A stretch of DNA of 64,000 nucleotides from Sordariomycetes sp. S80-01Y. Lineage: Eukaryota; Ascomycota; Sordariomycetes. Below the pieces are notes generated by a model, which worked only from the letters and a program-made list of their open reading frames with translations, was not told the DNA's origin and searched no databases. Positions within the stretch are counted from its first letter, which is position 1, and each line of letters begins with the position of its first letter. A program made the translations under genes and the position numbers. Location: NCBI GenBank assembly GCA_037042185.1, contig JAXQJY010000028.1, positions 2,046,001 to 2,110,000 on the forward strand, given 5' to 3'. Shown piece after piece: positions 1 to 11,378 of this stretch.

Positions 1-1799
1 CAAGATGTCTGGAGCATTATTGGGATTTTGCAACGCGGCTGATCTGCATCCTTTATGAGCTATCAGTGATCCGTATCTTCTCGTTTATATAATTTAGTGC
101 TCAACGGGCGGCCTGAGCTAATCTGTTCGCGTCCACAAATTTAAAATTGAAGCCTCCAAGTGGCTAATCAAGATCCGCTGTCGGCATTGGGATGCAGGGT
201 CTTGTCCGTCCCGCCGGGCTTCTCATTTACTGATCACAGGAAATCTGCAAATCGTCAGGGGCACCTCCTCGCAATGGTCAAATAAGGGACTTCCTCGGGT
301 GTGGGTGACTGCAAATTCCGTGTTTGTCATCTCTTACCACAAGTACGGAGTGGACAGATGTCTCCAGTCGATCTCGTTACGACAGCGCTGGGCCCAATTG
401 CTCCACCTTCTATAATGCCATGCCTTCGCCAACGACGCCAACTCTGTGCGTTTGAACATATAAATACTCCACCGCGCGCTGTCTCTTCTTGATTTGCCAG
501 AAGCCACCACGATGGGTGTTTCGCTGGAGACGTTGTTCCCTCAAGAATGCAGTTTCCGCCGAGCTTGAACGCCATATCACCACTCTGCGTGAACTTGAAC
601 CCCCCCGCAGCAGGATCTGGTCGCTCCGGCATACCAGAACCCCTCATAGACTTTCGCGTGGGCTATTGCTACTTCGGAATGATGAACAATCGGGACTTTC
701 AAGCATTGACACGAGGGCATCTTCGAGCTGAGGATATTCTCCCGTTCCCCGGAGATGACGTACAGAAGACGCACACGACTCGCTGTCGCACTCAATTCAC
801 ACACTCGGACTTGGCTGCCAGGACCACCATGGCCAGTCACAGTCGAGTTGTTACAGTCGTTGACTGTTAATTCTCGGGATCATACCCTGGATACGGGACC
901 TCACAGAAGCTCACTATGACCTCTCTGGAGATAATGGTACCAGCGCCTGGACCCGTGTTTTCCTCCGTAAGATATGGAGCTGCGTGCAAAGCGGGTACTC
1001 TGGACATGGCTTCCAGGCCCTGCCTCACGAGCTGTACAACTTTACACCGGTAGGTGGCATGAGAGCGAGGCTCCAATCCTTCAACAGTGTGGCTAGAATC
1101 ATCCAAAGATCATGAACAAAAGGCGCTCTGGACCTTGGCGCTATTACATGCATAAAGCAGTGACTACAACAGAGGCGAGTTAGTTGCCCTTGTAAACGAC
1201 GAATCCCATCGCCGTAGCGAATGCTACGCTGCGTTGCTTGAGTATTATGGTCGTCATTACCCCCTCCAACGGCTAGACGAGATGTCAGGTAATTGGCCGA
1301 ATTTGGCCATCTGTTTAGAGGCCGAGTACAGGTTTAAAGCCCACATATCTAATGTGAAGATGAGGTTTCAAAAAAGCCGGTGCCCTAGAGTTGGTGTCCT
1401 CGAACGCCTAGTCGAAGGGCACTTTCATTGTTATCTCCACCGAGAAGAGGGACGATATTTCGACGCGGGCGTGGAGTGCGTGGAATGACCTTCGAATTGA
1501 ATGAAAATAAGTCAGCGATCAACGGCAGATCAAAACCAAGCAGATTGAGGCCGGCGGGATCCGACAATACTACTCCGTCATCATGTTACACGGGCTAGCG
1601 TCGCTCGCGTGATTGGGGCTGCATATGAGCTCAGGTTCACATTTGCGAGGTATCAGACTCTCCCCGAAATCGCAGCAACGAGCGGCGGCGGGGTTATACC
1701 TCTGACCTCGATAAATGTCGTCTTGCTACATCGACTTACCAAGGGCTTAGCATCTTGATCTCATCGATATTAGGCCTATTTCCTGCTGTCGTCGCGAAA
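1..1799. other. Intergenic, no supported gene
   Basis: Only short overlapping open frames of up to about 107 codons occur on both strands. None has a recognisable domain or a convincing splice structure. A TATA-like TATAAATA stretch near 460 is followed by a CT-rich run, but no coding frame follows it. The last few hundred bases are presumably the promoter of the dioxygenase gene that starts at 1800. Confidence 0.6.
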
Positions 1800-3208
1800 A
1801 TGTCAACCACATCCACAGTCACTTGGGTCACGCCTCGCACCGAGGCACCTCCTGGTCAGCCCGACATCGACTACGCTCCAGATCACGACAAGTGGCAAGC
1901 TCGTGCGGCGAGGAGAGTCGCTGAAGGTGGTTTACAGGACAGGGTCCCCGAGGGCTTTCCAGACGAGCTGACAGGAGATCTGGTCTGGGATGGCAATGTC
2001 CTCGCGGAAAGCTACGATTGGACGTACGTCTTGAATCAAGAGCAGCTCGCTGATATCGATCGAGCTTTGGCTCACTTCAAATGTATGTCGCTCAAGCAGC
2101 TTCACTCATCCCTTCCACTGACTGAAAGCTCACGAATAGCTCTGAACTTGACGATTCCTCATGTCACTCAAGAGACTTTCCCTCTGCCGAAGCTGCACTC
2201 GGAACTTCGACGTCTTTCAGATGAGCTGCATAACGGCCATGGCTTCTTCGTCCTCAGAGGGCTACAAGTCAACAAGTATACGCGCGAGGAAAATGTGATC
2301 ATTTATACCGGCGTGTCTGCCCACATCGCTAGCCAGAGAGGTCGCCAAGATCATAAATACGATGGCAAGCCCGCAGATGTGGTGCTTACGCACATCACAG
2401 ACCTCAGCAGCTCCAGCGCCAACAGCGAAATTGGTAGTCCTGCCTACACGACGGATAAGCAGGTGTTCCACACTGATTCCGGAGACATAGTGTCTCTGTT
2501 TGCGCTCGAGACTGCATTGGAGGGCGGCGCGAGCAAGCTGGCAAGCACGTGGAAGGTGTACAATGAAATTGCGAAGACAAGGCCAGACCTGATCCATACG
2601 CTTGCTAACGATTGGGATTACGAAATGTATACACCTGTACTTCTGATTACGTCCAAGGCTTGACTAACTTACACTCACAGATTCGAGAAGGTGGAAAAAC
2701 CATGGCACAAGAGGCCGCTTCTTCATCTCCTACCCCCGACTGAAAATGCGCCGAAAAGGGTCTCTCTGCAGTACGCACGGCGATACTTTGTAGGCTTCGG
2801 AGCGCTACCACGAAGTCCCGCAATACCCCCTATTACCGAAGCACAGGCTGAAGCACTGGACACTCTGCACTTCACTGGTGAGAAGTTCTGCGTCAACACT
2901 GAATTCCAGAAGGGAGACATTCAGTATGTCAACAACCTGGCCGTCTTCCACGCCAGGGACGGCTTCAAGGACAGCCCGGAGCAAAAGTGTGTATTCCCCC
3001 AAGACGTGCCCGTCGTTCTCGAGTTATGACTGACGTCCTTGATAGGCGCCATCTTCTGCGCTTTTGGCTTCGCGACCCCGAAAACGCGTGGTACATTCCC
3101 GAGGTTCTGGCACCGAGGTGGGCGGAGATTTATGAGGGGACAAGTCCTGAGCGCGAGGTTCTGCCGCTGGAGCCGTTCATTCGTACCGCAGGTAACAAGA
3201 GGAGGTGA
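1800..3208 (+). CDS. TauD/TfdA-family Fe(II)/2-oxoglutarate dioxygenase
   Basis: Four exons (1800-2082, 2140-2626, 2681-2986, 3046-3208) give 412 residues. The introns are 57, 54 and 59 bp with GT-AG ends. The fold is a clavaminate-synthase-like/TauD oxygenase. The iron ligands are visible as His205-x-Asp207 in FHTDSGD and His347 in VFHARDGF, and an arginine-rich stretch RHLLRFWLRDP follows, where the family binds 2-oxoglutarate. Fungal members of this type oxidise small organic acids, sulfonates or secondary-metabolite intermediates; the substrate cannot be read here. The start at 1800 is preferred over an in-frame ATG at 1755, because homologues of this type normally begin with a short polar leader such as MSTTSTVTW. 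The neighbouring membrane protein gene is convergent, ending about 70 bp away. No targeting signal is seen, so it is probably cytosolic. Confidence 0.85.
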
Positions 3209-3280
3209 ATAGGTCACAAGAGCGTATTGCATTGCTTTAAACATGCATGAATCATTCTTATCATTGAGGCTCGAGCTGGG

Positions 3281-4607
3281 TCAACCTTCCGACTTCCAGG
3301 ACCGACCTTCCTCTGTCTGCGCTGTTTGTGTCCTTCCATCTTCGACGCTGCTCGTCTCGACCGTGATGCTTGTCGATTTGATAATATGCTGCTGGCTCGT
3401 GTTGGAGTGTTCGTCGTCCAGCCGGTCCCATTGCGAGCCATCTTTCCGGCGCAATCCTCCCTTTGATGGTATGTTGAGTGCGCTGAGCTGCGTCCCGCCA
3501 TCGCCCGTCGCCAAAGCCGACGTGCCTCCGGAGGGATACGATGAGCCCCCAAACGACTTTTTGAATAGCTTGCGAAGCGGCGGTAGGGAGCAAGCCATGA
3601 TACCGAGTCCGGCTTCCAAGACAGACCAGAGAATGGTATGACCCCAGTTGTCTAACATAAAGGTTAGGCAAGTGTTTCCGACGTTGAGGATCTGCACTTA
3701 CACAAGGACTGGTGGGGATATTTCTCGGTGTCGTAGGTGTGGTAGTAGCCCATTCGCACAAGGCCGGCGGCACTACCAAAGATACCCAAGCCTAGGATAA
3801 TCTGGACCGAAATCTTCCTCTTCCTAGGCATCTGTAGACTCTGTAAGATGAAGAACGGGGTGATGGCACAGGTCCAGTCCACCATAGCGAGGACGACAGA
3901 GCCCGCGTAGCTGATGATGATCCAACCATGCTTGATCCGACAGTATCCCCTAAATAAGCGGTCAGCTCAACGTCTCACCGGATGAATCCAGAAAAGGGAG
4001 CCTTACAGCTTCTCGTTCCAAAGCGCCGGGATCGGGTCGCAGCTAACGAACATGATGATCAAGCACACCGTCGCGTTGATTGCCAACACAACCATGTTGC
4101 CCCAAATGATTCGGTGGTAGATCGGTGTCGCGGTCAGACGGATAATCATAATAGCCATCGCAAGCTTGGTAAGCACCGAAGACGCGAAGTAGATGATCTC
4201 AAAATAGAACATGTACTCCTTAACAATGACTTGGCGGTATAGGAGCTCTCCATCCGGCACCTGACTGTCGCGCGCGCCGAGTCCATAATAGGTGGACAAG
4301 ATCAGAAAGACGACTGAGGGGCAAAAAGGTATCTGTGTCTGTTAGTCGGGGGTTCATGCTCGAATGCAGTCGGACCAACATAGCCTGCCACCGCGCAGAT
4401 GTCGTCCCAACCCCACGCTCTGTCCGGTCCAGAAAGCTTCCATCTCACGTATATCCGAAGTCCCACGATGATAGTCGACAGAATGCAAAGGATGTACGAG
4501 ATAGCCTGGATAGTGATAGTGAAGCCCTCCACTGGAAGTGTTGGCAAGTCGTGAGCAATCCGGGAAATTTCCTCTCCCTCTGCGCTTCGAGCCTTCAGCA
4601 TGTTCAT
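3281..4607 (-). CDS. Rhodopsin-domain (PTH11-type) integral membrane protein
   Basis: Exons 4380-4607, 4007-4332, 3702-3949 and 3281-3651 on the minus strand give 390 residues. The introns are 47, 57 and 50 bp. About seven hydrophobic segments can be seen, including one near the N-terminus (ISYILCILSTIIVGLRIYV), then the family's WGWDD element, IIYFASSVLTKLAMAIMII, VVLAINATVCLIIMFVSCDP and VDWTCAITPFFIL. This order, with conserved CDP and W-D-W-x(4)-P elements, is that of the fungal rhodopsin-domain superfamily, which includes PTH11-like receptors. No N-terminal CFEM cysteine domain is present. The C-terminal tail (about 100 residues) is polar and serine/threonine-rich, fitting a cytoplasmic tail. 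Ligand and role are unknown; many relatives are expanded in plant-associated fungi. Confidence 0.83.
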
Positions 4608-5789
4608 GGCGTGAGTTGATCTGGTCGCAGACTAATGGCCCGAGGCCTCGCGAGCCGAGGTTACGCAATGCGAAGGAAGAGGTGGTGTTGTTGGTCCGTC
4701 AAGACGGTCATGTTGCGGGAAGGGTAGCAACGAAGAACATTGAAAGAGGCCGCTGACAGGTGATAACGCTCCTTACAGCATAGAAGGCTGCTGCCCTACA
4801 AACCGGGGTCGCATTGCCGACGACAAGGATGCGTTTCAACTGGCTGCTCCAAGGAATCCGAACCAGGTCCTTGGTCGAACTGCCTGGGGCGCATCTACCG
4901 ACTCCTCATTCGAGAACTCGAGTCGCTCGCGGACCTCGCTAGTCGTCTTTGGAGCCTTAATATCGAGGAATCCGTCGCACGCATACAAGCACTTTCGCAA
5001 ATTGTCCTGCACTCCTCGCGACATCCGTTTGTGATCTGGCTCTTCGAAGGTGAACAACGGTCCTCGGGCGAGCTCTCCCAGGCTCCAGTGCAAGGATAGG
5101 GCGGCATTGACAAGCTGGGCATTCCGGATCGAAGTCCAGATTCGCGTCTCTTGGCCATTCGAGGGGCCTTCATGAACAATCAATAGCAACATTGCGCCCT
5201 CAGGGAGAAGCTCAGATGATCTATCGCATATTGCGGATTCGATACCCCAGTACCCTGGAGCTGCAAAAAAGCGAGTTCTGAGCTACGACGATGCAGATTC
5301 AGACTTCACCATCTCCATTCGCCTATTCACACTCACTCACCGCTTTGCGCAATCCTGTGGCTCTCCCAAAACAAATGGCAGAGTCCGACCCTGATGCTAG
5401 AGCCATGCAAGGCCGGGCATCGGCAACGCGCAAGTTGCTCCGCGTGTGCATGGTTCGTCAAATTTGCTAACCGCTGAATGGCTGCTATTCGAGACGTTGC
5501 CATTTGCATGGGGAAGCCCGAATTGTCAGGGTCCCGTAGCAAATAGTTCAATGGAGCAGCCCACACTACCCCTGACCTGCCGCCTGTCAACCATGGGTTG
5601 TTCAAGGAGACCCTTGCGAATTCTCAACGGTCCCAACTGGTTGCAGCCAACACACAAGTCAACCCCGGGCTTATCAGGGCATTCCCCCTTTGGAGGGGTA
5701 TTGCGACGGAAATGATTTGACAACCCCCATCCCACATTGCGCCCTGAGCTTGGGCACCGCCGAGTTTCCCTTCGGTCAGAGATCAACAT
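4608..5789. other. Intergenic, no supported gene
   Basis: A minus-strand open frame of 118 codons (4836-5192) includes a stretch faintly like the middle of a fungal transcription-factor domain, but it has no zinc cluster and no supporting exons. I do not call it a gene. The right part is presumably the promoter of the acyltransferase gene. Confidence 0.5.
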
Positions 5790-7363
5790 TTGTTACGGCG
5801 CGGGGCGAAGATGCTCAGTTACCTTTTCGGTAAGAAGGCGGCGCCGGAGCGCGTGGTGACTGATCATGTTGTCCCCGTGGGCTTCTTTGACAACACGATC
5901 CTTTTCAGGACGTTTGTTATGTACACGCTGTTTGTGTTTGACGATGTCCTAGATCCTGAGAGGCTGCGAACGTCCTTGGAACAGGTTGTTAACCGCCCAG
6001 GCTGGAAAAAGCTGGGCGCGCGTCTGCGACGAACTGTAGGATCGTCCGCAACTTATGGTCCGGGCCCAGGCTGACCAAGCGCATAGGATGACGGCGATTT
6101 CGAGCATCACATACCCGTGTCGTATTCTGAGGAGAGGCCAGCCGTGGGATATGATCATCTCGACTTAAGTCACCTCAATGCCAAAGACCACTCGGCTGCT
6201 TCGAAGATACCAAGCCCGCCAGCCCACGGCCGGCCTGCGGTCGTGGGAGACCCCGATGACCTTGCCGAGCTCTACTCGGGCCCAAACGTCCCGAACGGCC
6301 TGGATGATTACATATACTCCGACCGACCTGAGCTTGGCTTAAGAGTTGTATCATTCAAAGACAAGACAGTGGTGGTGATGCACTGGATCCACCTTGCCTT
6401 CGACGCAATGGCCCAGAAATCGCTCTTCGACGCTTGGATGCTTATGCTGCAAGGGAGGGAAGACGAGATTCCTGAGCCACTCGCCCCGGACGACTACGTG
6501 TTGAGGGATTTGGGCAAGAATGTCACCGAGGAGTACGCTCTGGCTGGGGTTCGCGTGGGAATGCTCGGACTCGTGTCTTGGGTTCTCCGAAATATCTACA
6601 CCTTGGCCATTGGCAGCAAGCAGCACCGGATGGTTTGTGTACCTGGAACCTACTTGAATAAGTTGCGTGAGAAAGCCCTAGCGGAGCTGGCTGCTGCCGG
6701 CGACAAGGACAGCGACTTTGTGTCAGAAGGCGATGTGCTCCTCGCCTGGATCACGAGGACAGCACAGAAGAATCTGCCTCAAGACTCTGAGAGGATAGTG
6801 AGTGACACGCTGGCCTTTCAAAGGCAGCGAACACGCTAACACAGTAGGTCGCGGTACAACAAGCATATCAATGGCGTCCGGCTTTGAAGCATCTCATCCC
6901 AGACGGCCGACCGTTTTTGAGCAATTGCGTCGGATTTCTCGTCACCTTGGTGCCTACAAAAGACATCTACTCTAAGCCACTCAGCTACCTCGCATCCAAG
7001 ATACGTGCCTCGATAGAGGAGCAAGGCTCACGCGAGCAGGTCGAGGCTTATGCTTCCTACGTCCGCATGGACCAGGCGAACAGAGCGCCCCCGTTCTTCG
7101 GCGACAGCTCTATGCAGCTCTGCATGTTCACGAACTGGCAAAAGGCGAACATGTATGGTCTGGACCTTTCAGCTGCTGCGACAACACCTTGCGACTCCCC
7201 TCTGCTGCCCTCCTACATCCAAAGCGTGCAAGGGCCTTATAAGTTCAATGATGGGTTTATTATCGTGGGCAAAGATCCTCAGGGGAATTACTGGTTGTCC
7301 GCGTACAGAGTGCATGGTCTCTGGGACATGATGGCCGAGGAAATGGCTAAAGCGGAGATTTGA
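5790..7363 (+). CDS. BAHD-like (trichothecene acyltransferase-type) acyltransferase
   Basis: Three exons (5790-6035, 6087-6797, 6848-7363) give 490 residues; a second ATG at 5811 (MLSYLFGKK) is an equally likely start. The protein is of the fungal transferase family related to BAHD acyltransferases, which move acyl groups from CoA to alcohols or amines. The key HxxxD motif is present as HLAFD in MHWIHLAFDAMA. The canonical C-terminal DFGWG is not seen; the equivalent place reads NWQKANMYGLDLS, as in several divergent fungal members. The start of the protein (DHVVPVGFFDNTILFRTFVMYTLFVFDD) and the segment KKLGARLRRT-DDGDFEHHIP are also typical. The gene stands alone between a membrane-receptor gene and an AAA ATPase, so its substrate cannot be guessed from context. 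Confidence 0.82.
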
Positions 7364-7434
7364 AACTTCATCAAGCGTCATGATTATCATCAATTAGTCG
7401 TTTAGATGAGTCTACATCCAACACCTCCTCACGA

Positions 7435-10371
7435 TCACATCGTGGTGTTGCTAGGTTCGTTCTTGATCCGAGAAGCCTCCATCTCGCTGTGAATCTCGAA
7501 AGAAAACTTTCGCGTTGCCATCGCCAGTTGAAGAATGTTCTCCATCGTCAGCTTGCCGCCCTGCTTTGCCGAAGCCATCTTGGCAGCCGAGAACAAAATA
7601 TTGCGGATCTGGCGGCCGTTGATCTTCTCCAGCATCTCCCAAGTATCCTCGTCCCTGATCCACTCGTCGATTCTCGCTCGGTCCTCGATAGTCTCTGGAT
7701 CCATGTCGTTGAGGAAGTTGGTGAATATAGTCTTCTTTTGTTCATTGCTCAGCGGAAGGTAACGGATTGCGAGATTGATCCGGGACATAACAGCGTGGTC
7801 AAACTTCTTGAGGCGGTTGGTGGTGAGGATGAGGATGCCGTCATAGTACTCGAGAACTCGCAGAAGTTCTGAAAGATTAGTATGTACAGTCTTGTGGATG
7901 CAGCGTCAACATACCTGATACAAGTGCGTTTCTTTGCAAGTCTGCAGTGTCGCCAGATCGTGATTCAAGGAAGACGTCTGCTTCGTCGCTGGGTCCATAT
8001 TAGAATAGAGGCCATCGACGATAAGATATAAGTAACCATACAAGAGAATTATTGCTTCCCACGACGCAGCTAGTCGGAACACATGGCTGAGATTCTCCTC
8101 GACCTGTTCTGGCTGTAGGCCAATATCCGCGACGGTGACGTATAATAATGGGCGACCTGTTGCCAAACCAATACTCTCAGCAGTCAAGGTCTTTCCGACT
8201 CCAGGCGGACCTGAAACCCTTTAGTACATAGTTCACTTTCGACTGCGGGTGTCTTACCGTAGAGGAGAATGACGAGGCTTTCTCCTTTACCCTTCATCAA
8301 ATCTTGAACCCTGGTGCCGCTCTCATCTCGTTTCTTATCCCAGTGGCTGACCACCAAGCTTCGTAAGAGCTCTTTGGATTTCGGCGAGGCCATTTGAAGT
8401 CGGTTGAAGGCCTTCGGGTCTGTCTTCTGCTTCGCGTCTTTGACTTCCGTAACCTTGAGTTCGACCCAGCGCTTGCGAGAGATGTGGTACCCTAATACGC
8501 GAGGAGGACACAGCATGTATTGCGTGGCTTCAGAAAACTCTTTGTGAATCTCACTAGGCTCGAGATCGTAGTGTGCCTTTTGGTTCTCGCTCAAGTAGGG
8601 ATTCTGCTGGCAAATTGAGCAACGACAGGCTTTGACGTCGTTCCAGAATCGCATCGTGCCCACTGGAAGCTGATTCTTCTGCCGATAGTGCTTGCCGGGA
8701 CCGTAATCTCTGAATGACAGAGTGTCCACCATGACTTGCTCATCGCGGTCAATCTGGGAAATCATTAGTCGACATATCCACGCAATGCGCTCCATGCAAT
8801 TGGTCGGCATACCTCAACGACCACGGTGTTGGTGAAGTCTGCCCCATGTGTGAGCTCTCTCAAAAATTGACCGAAGCTCTCCCAAGGGCTTTGCCAGCGG
8901 TTATCGCTGTCATTGTCTAGTACGCGGGGCTAGGAAGCGGGCATTAGTGCGTGGTTCGACCCGGTCGATTCCATGAACTTACAAGAGTCACCATGCCGAT
9001 ACCACTTGCCCTCAGAATGGCGTCTCCAGTGTATTGAAATGTCCGTAGGCCTTTCTTGCGCAGGCAGATCTCCTGAAACCTCCTCCCTCGCTCTTCCATC
9101 TGCTGCTGCACATCATCTTCTATGTACTTCAACGGGACGATAGGAAGCGAGCGAACGTGCCGAATGCCTTTGAAGAACTCGATGCGAAGCTCCACAGGGA
9201 CTCTGTGGAAGGTCTTGCCGTTCCAGTCATAAGACCAACACACCAATCTCCAGTGCGGTGTCATGCCGTCTTTCTCCGTCGCCGACTCCATAGACTCGTG
9301 TACGATGAATGCCTGCGGCTCTTCCAAAAATGGTCGCGATATAACAATGTCCCCCGGCTTGTATACTGTCCAGAGGATTTCGTAGTTAACGGTCTCCCGG
9401 GCAGCCAGCGAGGTTTCCTCGTCAAGTATCCTGGGGAGGCTTTGATCGCCCGCCCGTCTTTTGACAGTCTCGTACATCAAGTCCAACAACGGGTTCAGGT
9501 TGTCCTTGCATCTGAAGATTCCATCCTCCCGAGCTGCAAAATCGGAAAATCTTTTCGGCCACCCCGTCAGAGATTCGTCTAATCGCTTGATCCGCGCCAG
9601 GAAAGCTTCAGCAATGGGGGTTGCGTCTCCTTCAGATGCGGCCAATGCGCGCAAATCTTGCCAATTTTGTACGAATGGCTCGAATGGGCAGTCGATTGTG
9701 AAGACGTCCAAGTCCGGTCCGAAGCCAGGGTAATGCGCAAAAAATATCTGCAGCAGGGCCTGGAGCTCCGAGTCGTTGATTCGCACGGTAGCCTTCATAA
9801 TGTAGTCGTCTTCATTCAAACCAAGCGTAAGTGTGATAGGGGCCTTGACGTAGGTCTTCTTGACAGTATCGTTGGTCTTCTCCGTTTTTTCGGTTCCCTC
9901 GGAGTCGCTTTCAACGTCGGTAACAACCTCCTCCTTTCCAAGAGGCTCTTCTTTGCCCTTCTCCTCGTTTTTGGAGTACCGACGTGCGACGATTTTGACC
10001 TTACCAAAGAAGGGCTTGTACGCCTGGACCGACTCGACGTTTTTCAAAAGTTTGGAATCAGATTTGTCGTCATCCTTTTCATCCTTTTTGTCCTTGGCTC
10101 CATCTTTGCTGGATTCTTTGTCTGCCTCGGTCGGTTTCTGGTCAGATTGTTTGGAGGAAGGCTCAGTGTTGTTTTGAGCTGTGTTCTGTTCTCCATGGTT
10201 CTCAAGAGCCTGGATCCGCTTTTCCAATGCAGTGATGTACCTTTGCTGCACATCTTCAACAAGAGGTGTCTTACCGGTAACCGGTGGTAGGTTTTGTCGC
10301 TGTTCGTTCTCCATTGTGGTGATTCGCGGGGATGTATGCAACGATCTTCTGGGGATCAACTTCCCATCCAC
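7435..10371 (-). CDS. Large AAA+ ATPase of the fungal DUF7025-AAA type
   Basis: Six exons on the minus strand (8983-10371, 8813-8929, 8258-8753, 8042-8210, 7915-7988, 7435-7868) give 892 residues; a start 19 codons later (MENEQRQ, 10314) is more likely to be the native one. The N-terminal 160 residues are a charged, low-complexity region with a short coiled coil. A middle domain of about 350 residues resembles the DUF7025 region that precedes the ATPase in this fungal family. The AAA module has Walker A GPPGVGKT (about residues 668-675), Walker B ILFDEADVFLESR, sensor-1 ILTTNR and an arginine-finger region SRINLAIRY. Two Walker motifs are each assembled across an intron. Members are uncharacterised; a remodelling role is an inference from the fold. 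It is divergent from the DUF7708 gene about 1 kb away. Confidence 0.9.
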
Positions 10372-11330
10372 GTTGCCGCTCGTTTGAGATGTACTATGCT
10401 CTGACGGCTGGCTAGCTATGTATAAGCGTGGAATGTCGTCGACAAATACCTGGATGGACCCAGGTGAACAATAGATTCAACAGCAACAAATACAGATTCA
10501 GGCCGAGGTTGCGTAATTGAATCCAGAGACAGGGCGACTTGACGGTGGGCCTGGAGTATCGAAATCGAAAGGGAAATATGGCAGTGTGACCTGAGGCTTG
10601 GGCATTTCAGGCTTTTGTATAGGCGCATCAGCAAGACTTCGGCCGTAAGTCAAGATGTCCGAAGCTCAGTGAGCCTCGTGGAACGCAGAACACGCCAGGC
10701 CATCATGAGACCATGCTGCATATCCGAACGCGAAGGCGGGCAGCTAGCGGCCCGAAGCGAACCAACGAATCCATTCGGCTGGGAGGCTCAGCTTGCTATT
10801 TCCAACTTGCCAAATCACCACGCACGCAGGTGTGTGGGAGCAGAAAGTCGATATTGTGCAAAGTCCGTCCCCAACGCCGCAACAACGCATGAGATGTCAG
10901 CTTCTGGCTCGTCATTTTTTCCAATTGTAGAAGCTTTGCCACTTGGACAGGGCTATGTGGCGCACACATTACAGGGCTGCCGCATCGAGGTGCGTAAGGC
11001 GTCTCAGCACTGCCCGATTCTGCTGCAATCCTACATCGACAGCCTTATGGGGCTGTGCCGCCTCAGCGTGTCGTGTGGTCGAACGTCCGGAGATATGGTC
11101 ATTCCTCAAGTCGATATCATTCACTTGCACCCCAAATGCTATTGAAACACAGTATCCACAGTTTTCTAAGAACAATGTCCTGCTCCTGTCTGCATTTTCG
11201 CCGCCAGACAGCCAACCCAATGTTGTACGACAACGTCGTGGTAACGGCAACGAAACCTGCGGCACAACTGTCACGGCAGAAATCTTCCAGCGCACACCTT
11301 GAGAGGCATAGGCAAGATTTGAGTAGCTGT
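10372..11330. other. Divergent intergenic region
   Basis: This lies between the divergently transcribed AAA ATPase and DUF7708 genes and must hold both promoters. Overlapping frames of 119-176 codons occur on both strands but show no domain, and their composition looks non-coding. The missing first exon of the DUF7708 gene could lie in the right part. Confidence 0.5.
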
Positions 11331-11378
11331 TGAAATACGCGGGCACGAACGCTAACATCCAGAAGTAACGCATCGGGT

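Noticed and set aside
4836-5192. 118-codon minus frame faintly like a transcription-factor middle region
   Set aside because: No zinc cluster, no neighbouring exons, and similarity only by impression.
9658-10290. 210-codon plus-strand frame with hydrophobic runs
   Set aside because: Antisense to the charged N-terminal part of the AAA ATPase; the apparent membrane segments are complements of Lys/Asp/Glu codons.
10615-11145. 176-codon plus-strand frame upstream of the DUF7708 gene
   Set aside because: Composition is non-coding and its frame does not join the DUF7708 exon through a good intron.
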